Source: Streptomyces sp. CNH099
GTDB taxonomy: Bacteria; Actinomycetota; Actinomycetes; Streptomycetales; Streptomycetaceae
Direction: 5' to 3'
Assembly: GCA_000514715.1 (NCBI GenBank)
Contig: KI911459.1
Span: 248,001-312,000, forward strand
DNA: 64,000 nt
Shown: piece by piece, positions 32,229 to 42,212 of the stretch
Layout of the letters: the number at the start of each line of letters is the position of its first letter
Numbering within the stretch: position 1 is the stretch's first letter
The notes under the pieces: generated by a model
Seen by the model: the letters and a program-made list of their open reading frames with translations, nothing else
Databases searched by the model: none
Told to the model about the DNA's origin: nothing
Program-made: the position numbers and the translations under genes

Positions 32229-32813
32229 TCACGGGGTGGGTGGCAGCGGCAGCGGAAGGCCCGGCAGCCCGTCGAGGCTGACGGCGACGTGCTCCTTCCG
32301 GTGGAAGTACGCGTCCAGCCCGGCGTCGTCCTCCCGCTCGAAGCGGCGGCCGTGCAGGTCGCGGTCGCCCTCGTACGCCATGAAGGGCACGGCGTAGCCG
32401 CAGGTGTCGCGGATCAGCTCCGCGGTCACCACGATGACCGCCCGCAGCCCGTGCCGGGACGGGGTGATGGCGGGGAAGTGCCCGAGCAGGGCGGGGAAGC
32501 GCGGGTCGTCGCGGAACACGGCCTCGCCGGTGCCGTGCACCCGCACGATGTTCGGCGGCCCCTCGAAGGCGCACCACATCAGCGTGATCCTGCCGTTCTC
32601 CCGGAGGTGCGCGATGGTCTCGGCGTTGCTGCCGGCGAAGTCGAGGTAGGCCAGGGTGCGGTCGTCGAGGACGGCGAAGGAGCCCGTCAGCCCCTTCGGC
32701 GAGAGGTTCACGGTCCCGTCGGCCGCCAGCGGCGCGGTCGCGGTGAAGAACATGTGCTGCGCCTCGATGAAGGCACGCAGCCGGCCGTCGATGCGTTCGT
32801 ACGTCTTTCCCAT
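32229..32813 (-). CDS. Pyridoxamine-5'-phosphate-oxidase-fold flavin protein
   Basis: The 194-aa protein begins MGKTYERIDGRLRAFIEAQHMFFTATAP and continues VNLSPKGLTGSFAVLDDRTLAYLDFAGSNAETIAHLRENGRITLMWCAFEGPPNIVRVHG, here cited in pieces as the known PNPOx-like split-barrel with FMN or F420 site. I recall this group as DUF-type pyridoxamine oxidase family proteins; the reaction is unknown. The reverse ATG at 32813 gives the conserved start. It lies between a GNAT gene and the isocitrate/isopropylmalate dehydrogenase-type gene, all on the reverse strand, but with gaps that do not prove co-transcription. Confidence 0.85.
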   Translation of the reverse strand: MGKTYERIDGRLRAFIEAQHMFFTATAPLAADGTVNLSPKGLTGSFAVLDDRTLAYLDFAGSNAETIAHLRENGRITLMWCAFEGPPNIVRVHGTGEAVFRDDPRFPALLGHFPAITPSRHGLRAVIVVTAELIRDTCGYAVPFMAYEGDRDLHGRRFEREDDAGLDAYFHRKEHVAVSLDGLPGLPLPLPPTP

Positions 32814-32913
32814 GCGCCGAGTGTGGGGTGCGGCACGGCCGGGGTGCGCGGATTTTCGCGGTGCGAGACCGCGCGCGGCCTCCCCGCCGCCGCCCGCCGC
32901 CCCGGGACCGCCG

Positions 32914-33969
<1,056 letters not shown>

Positions 33970-34051
33970 GACCCCTTCCCCTCCGCCGAGTTGTGCCCCA
34001 CCTTACGGAGCAGCCCTGAATGTAAGCCAGCCGCACCGCTCCGGAGGGACG

Positions 34052-35659
34052 ATGAAGTCCGACGCCAACCCCCCACGTGCCAGGACCGACGTCGAGCAGG
34101 CCCTGCTCGGCCACGCGACGTACCGCAGCCTCGGCGAGCAGAGGCTCTCGCCGCGCGAGGAGAAGTTCGAACGGGCCCGGCGGACCACCGGCCTCTGGCT
34201 GGCCCCGCTCGTCTCGGTGATCTTTCTGGCGCTGCCGCTGGACATGGCGGCGAGCCAGCAGACGCTGGCGGGCATCCTGCTCGGCGTCATCGTGCTGTGG
34301 GTGACCGAGCCGGTGCCGATCCCGGTCGGCGGGCTCATCGGCGTCGGCGCGATCGTGCTCCTGGGCGTGGTGCCGCCGGACGAGGCGCTGGCCCCCTTCG
34401 GCTCGTCCACGATCTTCACCTTCATCGGCGCCTTCATCCTCGCCCAGGCGATGCTCAAGCACGGCGTGGCCCGCCGGTTCGCGTTCTGGATCCTGGCCCT
34501 GCCCGGGGTGGGCCGTTCGACGTTCCGGCTGATCGCGGCCTTCGGCGTGATCACCTGCCTGCTGTCGGCGTTCGTGTCCAACACCGCGACCGTCGCCATG
34601 CTGCTGCCGACCGCGCTCGGCATCCTCACCGTCATCGCCAAGATGCTGCAGGACCGCGGCCTGGTGGCACAGGACTTCGACCCCACCCGGCTGCGGGTCG
34701 GCGCCGCGCTGGTGCTCATGCTCGCCTACGGCGCCAGCGTCGGCGGCCTGCTGACCCCGGTCGGCAGCCCGCCGAACCTCATCGGCCGCGGCCTGATCGA
34801 GGAGACCACCGGGGAGAGGATCTCCTTCGCCGAGTGGACGGCCACCGCGCTGCCGCTGTGCGCCTGCATGTTCGTCGTCCTCGTCCTCGTCCTGCTGCTG
34901 CTCAACAAGCCGGAGATCCGGCGGATCGAGGGCGTGGAGGAGTACGTGCGCGACCAGCGCGCCGCGCTCGGGAAGCTGTCGCGGGCGGAGTGGAACACGC
35001 TGGTCGCCTTCGGCGTCACCGTGACGCTGTGGATCACCCCGGGCGTCGTCGCGCTCGCCGTCGGCACCGACGCCTCCGCGTACGCCACCGTCAGCGACCG
35101 GCTCAACGAGGGCGTCGTGGCGGTGCTCGGCGCCGCGCTGCTGTTCGTCCTGCCGACGGACTGGGCGCGCCGCGAGGCCACCCTGAACTGGAGCGACGCG
35201 TCCCGCATCGACTGGGGCACGATCCTGCTCTTCGGCACCGGCATCATCTTCGGCTCGCTGCTCGCCGGCACCGGCCTGGCCGAGACCATCGGGACGGAGT
35301 CCAACGACCTGCTCGGCTTCTCCAGCGTCTTCGGCATCACGGTCTTCGCGGCCGTGCTGGCGGTGATCGTCTCGGAGACGACGAGCAACACGGCCTCCGC
35401 GGCGGTGGTGGTGCCCATCATCATGCCGATCGCCATGGCCGCCGAGGTCGATCCGTTCGTCCCGGCGCTGGCCGCGACCTTCGCCGCGTCCTTCGGCTTC
35501 ATGCTGCCCGTGTCGACGCCGCAGAACGCCATCGCCTACGGCTCCGGCGTGGTGCCGATCACCACGATGATCCGCTCCGGCGCGGGCTTCGACTTCCTCG
35601 GCGTGATCCTGGTCATCCTGGGGCTGCCGCTGATGGTCGAGGTCACCGGCATCGGTTAG
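34052..35659 (+). CDS. DASS-family sodium:dicarboxylate symporter
   Basis: The 535-aa membrane protein has about 11-12 helices and both signature SNT motifs of divalent-anion:sodium symporters: FVSNTATVAMLLP (about 173-185) and SETTSNTASAAVVVP (about 445-459). Near each are the Pro-rich tip loops VTEPVPIPVGG and SFGFMLPVSTPQNAIAYGSG. It imports di- or tricarboxylates with sodium. ATG 34052 follows GGAGGG (34043-34048). It diverges from the tartrate/D-malate dehydrogenase-like gene, so the pair probably takes up and oxidises the same acid. A hairpin at 35698-35721 ends the transcript. Confidence 0.92.
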   Translation: MKSDANPPRARTDVEQALLGHATYRSLGEQRLSPREEKFERARRTTGLWLAPLVSVIFLALPLDMAASQQTLAGILLGVIVLWVTEPVPIPVGGLIGVGAIVLLGVVPPDEALAPFGSSTIFTFIGAFILAQAMLKHGVARRFAFWILALPGVGRSTFRLIAAFGVITCLLSAFVSNTATVAMLLPTALGILTVIAKMLQDRGLVAQDFDPTRLRVGAALVLMLAYGASVGGLLTPVGSPPNLIGRGLIEETTGERISFAEWTATALPLCACMFVVLVLVLLLLNKPEIRRIEGVEEYVRDQRAALGKLSRAEWNTLVAFGVTVTLWITPGVVALAVGTDASAYATVSDRLNEGVVAVLGAALLFVLPTDWARREATLNWSDASRIDWGTILLFGTGIIFGSLLAGTGLAETIGTESNDLLGFSSVFGITVFAAVLAVIVSETTSNTASAAVVVPIIMPIAMAAEVDPFVPALAATFAASFGFMLPVSTPQNAIAYGSGVVPITTMIRSGAGFDFLGVILVILGLPLMVEVTGIG

Positions 35660-35697
35660 CGGGGCGGGGCCGGGCGCCCCGGGCCCGTACCCGGAGA

Positions 35698-35721
35698 GCC
35701 GCCGGACACGCGTCCGGCGGC
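35698..35721 (+). terminator. Hairpin after the DASS transporter
   Basis: A perfect 10-bp stem (35698-35707 with 35712-35721, arm GCCGCCGGAC) and a four-base ACGC loop, 39 bp after the stop. Confidence 0.8.
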
Positions 35722-35748
35722 CCTCCGGCGCGCCGGGGGCGCGGTGTT

Positions 35749-35797
35749 TTGACGAACCATACGGAGTGCTGCATACTTATTCCGGTCAGCGTATGCA
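35749..35797 (+). promoter_or_regulatory. argG promoter with ARG-box-like inverted repeat
   Basis: -35 TTGACG (35749-35754), 17-bp spacer, -10 CATACT (35772-35777). The spacer contains CATACGGAGTGC, shared with argC. TGCATAC (35770-35776) and GTATGCA (35791-35797) form a perfect 7-bp inverted repeat overlapping the -10 box. ArgR repression is the expected function. Confidence 0.7.
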
Positions 35798-35813
35798 TCC
35801 TAAGGAGACTCCC

Positions 35814-37010
35814 GTGACCGAGCGCGTCGTACTCGCCTACTCGGGCGGCCTGGACACCTCCGTCGCCATCGGCTGGATCGCCGAGGAGACGGGTGCCGAG
35901 GTCGTCGCCGTCGCCGTCGACGTCGGCCAGGGCGGCGAGGACCTCGACGTGATCCGCAAGCGCGCGCTGGCCTGCGGCGCCGTGGAGGCCGAGGTCGCCG
36001 ACGCCAAGGACGAGTTCGCCGACGACTACTGCCTCCCGGCCATCAAGGCGAACGCCCTGTACATGGACCGCTACCCGCTGGTCTCCGCGCTCTCCCGGCC
36101 CACCATCGTCAAGCACCTCGTCGCCGCCGCCCGCAAGCACGGCGCCGGCACCGTCGCCCACGGCTGCACCGGCAAGGGCAACGACCAGGTCCGCTTCGAG
36201 GCCGGCATCTCCTCCCTCGCCCCGTCCCTGAAGTGCATCGCCCCCGTCCGGGACTACGCCATGACCCGGGACAAGGCCATCGCCTTCTGCGAGGACAAGG
36301 GCCTGCCCATCGCCACCACCAAGAAGTCCCCGTACTCCATCGACCAGAACGTCTTCGGCCGGGCCGTCGAGACCGGCTTCCTGGAGGACATCTGGAACGC
36401 CCCCGTCGAGGACGTCTACGAGTACACCCAGAACCCGGCCGTGGCCCGGGAGGCCGACGAGGTCGTCATCACCTTCGAGCGCGGCGTGCCCGTGGCGCTC
36501 GACGGCCGCCCCGTCACCGTGCTGCAGGCCGTCCAGCAGCTCAACGAGCGGGCCGGCGCCCAGGGCGTGGGCCGGATCGACATGGTCGAGGACCGGCTCG
36601 TCGGCATCAAGTCCCGGGAGGTCTACGAGGCCCCCGGCGCCATCGCGCTGATCACCGCCCACCAGGAGCTGGAGAACGTCACCGTCGAGCGGGAGCTGGC
36701 GCGCTACAAGCGGCAGGTCGAGCAGCGGTGGGGCGAGCTGGTCTACGACGGCCTGTGGTTCTCGCCGCTCAAGCGGGCCCTGGACGGCTTCATCCAGGAG
36801 GCGAACGAGCACGTCACCGGCGACATCCGGATGACGCTGCACGGCGGCCGGGCCGTCGTCACCGGCCGGCGCTCGCCCGCCTCGCTGTACGACTTCAACC
36901 TCGCGACCTACGACACCGGCGACACCTTCGACCAGTCGATGTCCAAGGGCTTCATCGAGATCTTCGGCCTCTCCTCGAAGATCGCGGCCGGCCGGGACCT
37001 GGCCCGGTGA
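35814..37010 (+). CDS. argG: Argininosuccinate synthase
   Basis: ArgG joins citrulline and aspartate with ATP to make argininosuccinate. The 398-aa sequence starts MTERVVLAYSGGLDTSVAIGW, with the ATP-PPase P-loop AYSGGLDTS. Further signatures are AHGCTGKGNDQVRFE and the SPYSIDQNVFGRAVETG block. GTG 35814 lies six bases after TAAGGAG (35801-35807). It overlaps argH by GTGA. The promoter carries ARG-box-like inverted repeats over the -10. Confidence 0.97.
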   Translation: MTERVVLAYSGGLDTSVAIGWIAEETGAEVVAVAVDVGQGGEDLDVIRKRALACGAVEAEVADAKDEFADDYCLPAIKANALYMDRYPLVSALSRPTIVKHLVAAARKHGAGTVAHGCTGKGNDQVRFEAGISSLAPSLKCIAPVRDYAMTRDKAIAFCEDKGLPIATTKKSPYSIDQNVFGRAVETGFLEDIWNAPVEDVYEYTQNPAVAREADEVVITFERGVPVALDGRPVTVLQAVQQLNERAGAQGVGRIDMVEDRLVGIKSREVYEAPGAIALITAHQELENVTVERELARYKRQVEQRWGELVYDGLWFSPLKRALDGFIQEANEHVTGDIRMTLHGGRAVVTGRRSPASLYDFNLATYDTGDTFDQSMSKGFIEIFGLSSKIAAGRDLAR

Positions 37011-38497
37011 GCGGCGACGCACCGGGCGCCGCGCCGCACGACGCCGGCGGGCGGGACGCGCCGCCGCAGGACGTCAGGCTCTGGGGCGGACGGTTCGCCG
37101 ACGGCCCCGCGGCGGCGCTGGAACGGCTCTCCGCCTCCGTCCACTTCGACATGCGGCTCGCCCCGTACGACATCGCCGGCTCCCGCGCTCACGCGCGGGT
37201 GCTGCATCGGCGGGGGCTGCTGACGGCGGACGAGCTGACGCGGATGCTCGCCGGGCTCGACCGCCTGGCGGCGGACGTCGAGAGCGGCGCGTTCACCGCC
37301 ACCGTCGCCGACGAGGACGTGCACACCGCCCTCGAACGCGGCCTGCTGGAGCGGCTCGGCCCGGAGCTGGGCGGCAAGCTGCGCGCCGGCCGGTCCCGCA
37401 ACGACCAGGTCGCCACCCTCTTCCGGATGTACCTGCGCGACCACGCCCGCACCGTCGGCGGCCTGCTCGCCGAGCTGCAGCAGGCGCTCGTCGGCCTCGC
37501 CGAGGCGCACCCGGACGTCGCCATGCCGGGCCGCACCCACCTGCAGCACGCGCAGCCCGTCCTCTTCGCCCACCACGTGCTCGCGCACGCCCAGGCGCTC
37601 TCCCGGGACGCCGAGCGGCTGCGCCAGTGGGACGAGCGCACGGCCGTCTCGCCGTACGGGTCCGGCGCGCTGGCCGGCTCCTCGCTGGGGCTCGACCCCG
37701 AGGCCGTCGCCGCCGAACTCGGCTTCGAGCACGGCTCGTCGGGCAACTCCATCGACGGGACGGCGGCGCGGGACTTCGCCGCGGAGTTCGCGTTCGTCAC
37801 CGCGATGATCGGGGTCGACGTCTCCCGGATCGCGGAGGAGGTCATCCTGTGGGCCACGAAGGAGTTCTCCTTCGTCACCCTGCACGACTCCTTCTCGACC
37901 GGCAGCTCGATCATGCCGCAGAAGAAGAACCCGGACATCGCCGAGCTTGCGCGCGGCAAGGCGGGCCGGCTGCTCGGCAACCTCACCGGGCTGCTGGCGA
38001 CGCTGAAGGCCCTGCCGCTCGCGTACAACCGGGACCTGCAGGAGGACAAGGAGCCGGTCTTCGACTCCGTCGACACCCTGGAGGTCCTGCTGCCCGCGTT
38101 CACCGGGATGATGGCCACGCTCACCGTCAACCGGGAGCGGCTGGAGGAACTGGCCCCGGCCGGCTTCTCGCTCGCCACCGACATCGCCGAGTGGCTGGTC
38201 AAGCAGGGCGTGCCGTTCCGCGTCGCACACGAGAGCGCGGGGGAGTGCGTCAAGGTCTGCGAGGCCGAGGGCATCGAGCTGGACCAGCTCACCGACGAGC
38301 AGTTCGCCAAGGTCTCCCCGCACCTGACTCCCGAGGTGCGCACCGTGCTCACCGTCCCCGGCGCGCTCGCCGCGCGCGACGCCCGCGGCGGCACCGCCCC
38401 CGCCGCGGTGGCGGTGCAGCTCGCGGAGGTCCGGGCGGACGTGGCGGCGCAGCTGCGCTGGGCGGCGGCGCAGCGCCCGGGCGGCCCGGCCGCGTAG
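37007..38497 (+). CDS. argH: Argininosuccinate lyase
   Basis: ArgH splits argininosuccinate to arginine and fumarate. The 496-aa protein has a poorly conserved 20-residue start, then LWGGRFADGPAAALERLSAS, AGRSRNDQVATLFRMYLRD, PGRTHLQHAQPVLFAHHVLA and the fumarase-superfamily signature GSSIMPQKKNPD with the catalytic serine loop. It is slightly longer than usual at both ends. GTG 37007 overlaps the argG stop; the two are translationally coupled. Confidence 0.96.
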   Translation: MSGDAPGAAPHDAGGRDAPPQDVRLWGGRFADGPAAALERLSASVHFDMRLAPYDIAGSRAHARVLHRRGLLTADELTRMLAGLDRLAADVESGAFTATVADEDVHTALERGLLERLGPELGGKLRAGRSRNDQVATLFRMYLRDHARTVGGLLAELQQALVGLAEAHPDVAMPGRTHLQHAQPVLFAHHVLAHAQALSRDAERLRQWDERTAVSPYGSGALAGSSLGLDPEAVAAELGFEHGSSGNSIDGTAARDFAAEFAFVTAMIGVDVSRIAEEVILWATKEFSFVTLHDSFSTGSSIMPQKKNPDIAELARGKAGRLLGNLTGLLATLKALPLAYNRDLQEDKEPVFDSVDTLEVLLPAFTGMMATLTVNRERLEELAPAGFSLATDIAEWLVKQGVPFRVAHESAGECVKVCEAEGIELDQLTDEQFAKVSPHLTPEVRTVLTVPGALAARDARGGTAPAAVAVQLAEVRADVAAQLRWAAAQRPGGPAA

Positions 38498-38617
38498 CGG
38501 AGCGGGCGCGGGCGGCGGGGCGGAGCGGCGAAACCCGTGTCGGGCGCTGCCCCGGGTGCGGCCCGTCTTCTACGGTGGACGGGCCCGACACCCGCCCCGA
38601 GGACGTAGGAGCCCGCG

Positions 38618-39589
38618 ATGTCGTTCGACCGACTGGCCGCAGTGACGACGCCCGCCGCCCACATCGGCCTCGGACTCGCCGCCGTGGGCCGCCCCGCCTA
38701 CCTCACCACGGGCCGCGCCGAGGACCTGCCGCCCGCGCGCACCGTCGAGGCCATGCGCACCCGCACCCACGAACTGCTGGACGCCGCCTACGCCCAGGGC
38801 GTGCGGTACTTCGACGCCGCCCGCTCCTACGGCCGCGCCGAGGAGTTCCTCGCCGACTGGCTGCGGCAGCGCCCCGACGCCCGGGACGCGGTCGTCGGCA
38901 GCAAGTGGGGCTACGCGTACGTCGGCGACTGGCGCCAGGACGCCGAGGTGCACGAGGTCAAGGACCACGGCGCCGACGCCTACGACCGCCAGCGCGAGGA
39001 GTCCGCGAAGCTCCTCGGCGACCGCCTCGACCTCTACCAGATCCACTCCCTCACCCCCGACAGCCCGGCGCTGACCGACACCGCGCTGCACGAGCGCCTC
39101 GCGGCGCTGGCCGCCGGCGGCGTCACCGTCGGCTTCTCCACCAGCGGCCCGGAGCAGGCCGCGGCCGTACGCGCCGCGCTGGCGGTCACGGTCGGCGGCG
39201 AGCGGCTGTTCCACACCGTGCAGAGCACGTACAACGTGCTGGAGCCGGCCGTCGGCGAGGCGCTGGCCGAGGCCCACGACGCCGGGCTGACGGTGATCGT
39301 CAAGGAGGGCCTGGCGAACGGCCGGCTGGCCGGCGAGGCCGCCCCCGCGGAGCTGCGCGCCGTCGCCGCCGAGACCGGCGCCGAGCCCGACGCCGTCGCC
39401 CTCGCCGCCGTGCTGCGCAGGCCGTGGGCCGGCGTCGTGCTCTCCGGCGCCGCCACCGCCGCCCAGCTGCACTCCAACCTCGCCGCCGCGGCCGTCGACC
39501 TCGACCCGGAGCAGTGCGACCGCCTCGCCGCGCTCGCCGAGCCCCCCGCCGACTACTGGCGGCGCCGCGCCGGCACGCCCTGGGAGTAG
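38618..39589 (+). CDS. Aldo/keto reductase
   Basis: The 323-aa TIM-barrel protein reduces aldehydes or ketones with NADPH. Catalytic tetrad residues are visible: Asp and Tyr in YFDAARSYGRAEEFL, Lys in VGSKWGYAYVGDW and His in LYQIHSLTPDSP. The C-terminal part with VVLSGAATAAQLHSNLAAA fits NADPH binding. ATG 38618 follows GTAGGAG. It is transcribed with the arg genes but separated by 120 bp, and precedes the MoxR module by 118 bp; it probably has its own promoter. Confidence 0.92.
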   Translation: MSFDRLAAVTTPAAHIGLGLAAVGRPAYLTTGRAEDLPPARTVEAMRTRTHELLDAAYAQGVRYFDAARSYGRAEEFLADWLRQRPDARDAVVGSKWGYAYVGDWRQDAEVHEVKDHGADAYDRQREESAKLLGDRLDLYQIHSLTPDSPALTDTALHERLAALAAGGVTVGFSTSGPEQAAAVRAALAVTVGGERLFHTVQSTYNVLEPAVGEALAEAHDAGLTVIVKEGLANGRLAGEAAPAELRAVAAETGAEPDAVALAAVLRRPWAGVVLSGAATAAQLHSNLAAAAVDLDPEQCDRLAALAEPPADYWRRRAGTPWE

Positions 39590-39707
39590 GGCGCCGGGAC
39601 GGCCGGTCCGGACCGGGCGCACACGTGCACGCGCGGCGGCTTTAACGGGATTTTCGCCTGCCGGTGATGACATGCGGTTACGCAAGTCGTCTGACGGAGG
39701 AGACCCG

Positions 39708-39944
39708 ATGTCCCGTCGTATACGCAGGCTCTCGGTCGCCGGTGCCGCCGTGTTCGCCGTGGCCGGCCTGGCCACGGGCGCGTCCGGCGCGCTCGACCGC
39801 GGAGAGGACGAGCCCGAGGTGCGGCTCGTGGTCAACGAGGACCGCGAGCGGACCGCCGCGCAGAGCGGCACCGACAAGGACTGCCCGGACAAGGGCGGTT
39901 CGCAGGCGCCCTCGGGCGCCGCCCAGGACGCGGGGGACCTGTGA
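39708..39944 (+). CDS. Small secreted protein at the head of the MoxR operon
   Basis: This 78-residue protein has an N-terminal signal peptide (MSRRIRRLSVAGAAVFAVAG, cleavage near ATGASGA) and a short acidic, low-complexity mature part, DRGEDEPEVRLVVNEDRE, with one cysteine and an Asp/Gly-rich tail. No family is recognised. ATG 39708 follows CGGAGGAGA at 39695-39703. Its TGA overlaps the MoxR GTG start by four bases, so it is translated with the MoxR operon. It could be a processed peptide or a leader that sets expression of the ATPase; function unknown. Confidence 0.72.
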   Translation: MSRRIRRLSVAGAAVFAVAGLATGASGALDRGEDEPEVRLVVNEDRERTAAQSGTDKDCPDKGGSQAPSGAAQDAGDL

Positions 39945-41017
39945 CCGCGACCGCCGCCGCCGGCCCGGGCCCTGCCGCCGCGCAGGGCCCGGGGCCGCAG
40001 CTGCTGGAGCAGGCGCTCTTCGAGGTCAAGCGGGTGATCGTCGGCCAGGACCGGATGGTCGAGCGGCTGCTGACCGCGGTGCTCGCCCGCGGGCACTGCC
40101 TCCTCCAGGGCGTGCCCGGCGTGGCCAAGACGCTGGCGGCGGCCACCCTCGCCACCGTGGCGGGCGGCACGTTCCACCGCATCCAGTTCACCCCCGACCT
40201 GGTGCCGTCGGACATCACCGGCACCCGCATCTACCTGCCCTCCAGCGAGTCGTTCAGCATCGAACCCGGGCCCGTCGCCGCCAACTTCGTCCTCGCCGAC
40301 GAGATCAACCGCGCCCCCGCCAAGGTCCAGTCCGCCCTGCTCGAAGTCATGGCGGAACGGCAGGTCAGCATCGGCGGCCGGACCATCCCCATGCCCGAGC
40401 CGTTCCTCGTCCTCGCCACCCAGAACCCCATCGAGTCCGAGGGCGTCTACGAGCTGCCCGAGGCCCAGCGCGACCGCTTCCTGCTCAAGGTCGACGTCAC
40501 CGCGCCCACCGAGGACGAGGAGCTGGCGATCCTCTACCGGATGAGCGTCGACCCGCCCGCCGCCCGCCGGGTGCTCGCCCCGCAGACGCTCGCGGCCCTG
40601 CAGCGGCGCGCCGACGAGGTGTTCGTCCACCACGCCCTCGCGCAGTACGCCGTACGCCTCGTGCTCGCCACCCGTGAACTCGCCGCCGCCGGCGACGCCG
40701 CGGGCGGCGGCCGGCTCGCGTACGGCGCGGGGCCGCGGGCCACGCTCGGGCTGGTGGCCGCGGCGCGCGCGCTGGCGCTGCTGCGCGGGCGCGACTACGT
40801 GCTCCCGGGCGACGTCACGGCGCTCGCGCACGAGGTCATCGCCCACCGGCTGGTGCTGTCCTTCGACGCCCTCGCCGACGGCGTCACCCCCGGATCGGTC
40901 GTCGACGAGGTGCTGGCCGCGGTGCCGCAGCCGCGGGTCGCGCCGCACCAGGCCGAGGAGGCCGCCGACGGCCTCGACGGCCTCGACGGGTTCGGGAAGG
41001 CCGGGAGGGCCGCGTGA
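39941..41017 (+). CDS. MoxR-family AAA+ ATPase
   Basis: The 358-aa ATPase has Walker A GVPGVAKTLAAATLA (about residues 57-71), Walker B NFVLADEINRAP, sensor 1 LATQNPIESEGVYELPEAQRDRF, and a C-terminal lid. MoxR proteins are chaperone-like ATPases that act with VWA-domain proteins, here the DUF58 and membrane VWA proteins encoded just downstream. GTG 39941 overlaps the small secreted protein stop. Its stop overlaps the DUF58 start (GTGA). The N-terminal 18 residues are Ala/Gly/Pro-rich. Confidence 0.94.
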   Translation: MTATAAAGPGPAAAQGPGPQLLEQALFEVKRVIVGQDRMVERLLTAVLARGHCLLQGVPGVAKTLAAATLATVAGGTFHRIQFTPDLVPSDITGTRIYLPSSESFSIEPGPVAANFVLADEINRAPAKVQSALLEVMAERQVSIGGRTIPMPEPFLVLATQNPIESEGVYELPEAQRDRFLLKVDVTAPTEDEELAILYRMSVDPPAARRVLAPQTLAALQRRADEVFVHHALAQYAVRLVLATRELAAAGDAAGGGRLAYGAGPRATLGLVAAARALALLRGRDYVLPGDVTALAHEVIAHRLVLSFDALADGVTPGSVVDEVLAAVPQPRVAPHQAEEAADGLDGLDGFGKAGRAA

Positions 41018-41973
41018 GCGCCCCGGGCAGCGCGACCGGCGCCCCGCGGACCGGCGCGCCCGGTTCGCCGTCGCTCGGCGAACTCACCCCGGACCAGGCG
41101 CTCCGGCACCTGCGGCTCATCTTCACCCGCCGCCCCGACGGCCTCCTCCAGGGCGACCACACCGCCCTCGTCCCCGGCCCCGGCGGCGAACCGGACGAGA
41201 GCCGCGTCTACGCCCCGGGCGTCGACGACGTGCGCCGCATGGACTGGAACGCCACAGCGCGCACGACCGTGCCGCACGTGCGGACGACGCTCGCCGACCG
41301 CGAACTGACCACCTGGATCATCCTCGACGCCAGCGCCAGCATGGACTTCGGCACCGGCCGGATGGAGAAGCGCGACCTCGCCGTCGGCGCCGCCGCGGCC
41401 GTCGCGTTCCTCACCGAGCGCGCCGGCAACCGCCTCGGCGCGCACCTCGTCCGCCCCGACGGCATCACCCGCATCCCGGCCCGCAGCGGCCGGCGGCACC
41501 TGACGCGGGTGCTGCGCACCGCACTCGAACGTCCCCGGGTGCCCGCCGGGCCGCAGGCGCACACCCTCGCGGAGGGGGTGGTCGCGCTGCAGCGCGCGGA
41601 GCGCCGCCGCGGGCTGGTGGCGGTGGTCTCCGACTTCCTCGAACCCGGCTGGGAGCAGCCGCTGCGCGCCCTGGCCGCACGGCACCAGGTCCTGGCGGTC
41701 GAGGTCGTCGACCCCCGCGAGCTGGCGCTGCCGGCCGTGGGGCTGCTGACGGTCGTCGACCCGGAGTCGGGGCGGCGGCGGGAGGTCCCCACCCACTCCA
41801 GGCGCCTGCGGGAGCGGTACGCCGCCGCCGCGGCGGCGCAGCGCGAGGCGATCGGCCGGGCGCTGCGCGCCGCGGCCGCGGCGCGGCTGCGGCTGCGTAC
41901 GGACCGCGACTGGGTGCGCGACATCGGGCGGTACGTCGCGGCGCAGCGCCGCGGGACGGGCGGTGCGGCATGA
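41014..41973 (+). CDS. DUF58 protein with VWA-like domain
   Basis: The 319-aa protein has the DUF58 signature YAPGVDDVRRMDWNATARTT (about 68-87) followed by a von Willebrand A-like domain with a MIDAS-type motif ILDASASMDFGTGRMEK. The C-terminal half with VVSDFLEPGWEQPLRAL and AVEVVDPRELALP completes it. It lacks the membrane helices many DUF58 proteins have and should be cytosolic. DUF58 proteins are standard partners of MoxR ATPases. GTG 41014 overlaps moxR; its TGA overlaps the next ATG (ATGA). Confidence 0.92.
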   Translation: MSAPGSATGAPRTGAPGSPSLGELTPDQALRHLRLIFTRRPDGLLQGDHTALVPGPGGEPDESRVYAPGVDDVRRMDWNATARTTVPHVRTTLADRELTTWIILDASASMDFGTGRMEKRDLAVGAAAAVAFLTERAGNRLGAHLVRPDGITRIPARSGRRHLTRVLRTALERPRVPAGPQAHTLAEGVVALQRAERRRGLVAVVSDFLEPGWEQPLRALAARHQVLAVEVVDPRELALPAVGLLTVVDPESGRRREVPTHSRRLRERYAAAAAAQREAIGRALRAAAAARLRLRTDRDWVRDIGRYVAAQRRGTGGAA

Positions 41974-42212
41974 CCTCCGGTCCTGCTCCCAGCCGCCCCG
42001 GCGCCCCCGCGGCCCCGGCACCGCGGGCCCCGTACCCGCGCCGCCCGCGGCAGCGCGAGGACAGCCGCCGCCCGGCGGGCCATGTCCGCGCGGCGGCCCC
42101 GGGCCCGGACGGCGCCGCCCCCGCGCCGGGTGCGGACGTGTCCGGCCGGGTCCGCTCCGGGTGCCGTGCGGGGTTCCGCGGAACCGGCCCTCTTTCCGGA
42201 GGCCGCGCATGA
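41970..42212 (+). CDS. 80-residue Pro/Ala/Arg-rich ORF coupled on both sides
   Basis: The frame starts with ATG 41970 overlapping the DUF58 stop (ATGA) and ends at TGA 42210-42212 overlapping the VWA protein start (ATGA). The product is low complexity, starting MTSGPAPSRPGAPAAPAPR, basic and disordered, without helices or a signal peptide. I recall that related MoxR loci often carry another membrane-protein gene at this position; this could be its degraded stub. The perfect start/stop couplings argue that ribosomes do translate it, perhaps only to carry them to the VWA gene. No function can be assigned. Confidence 0.45.
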   Translation: MTSGPAPSRPGAPAAPAPRAPYPRRPRQREDSRRPAGHVRAAAPGPDGAAPAPGADVSGRVRSGCRAGFRGTGPLSGGRA

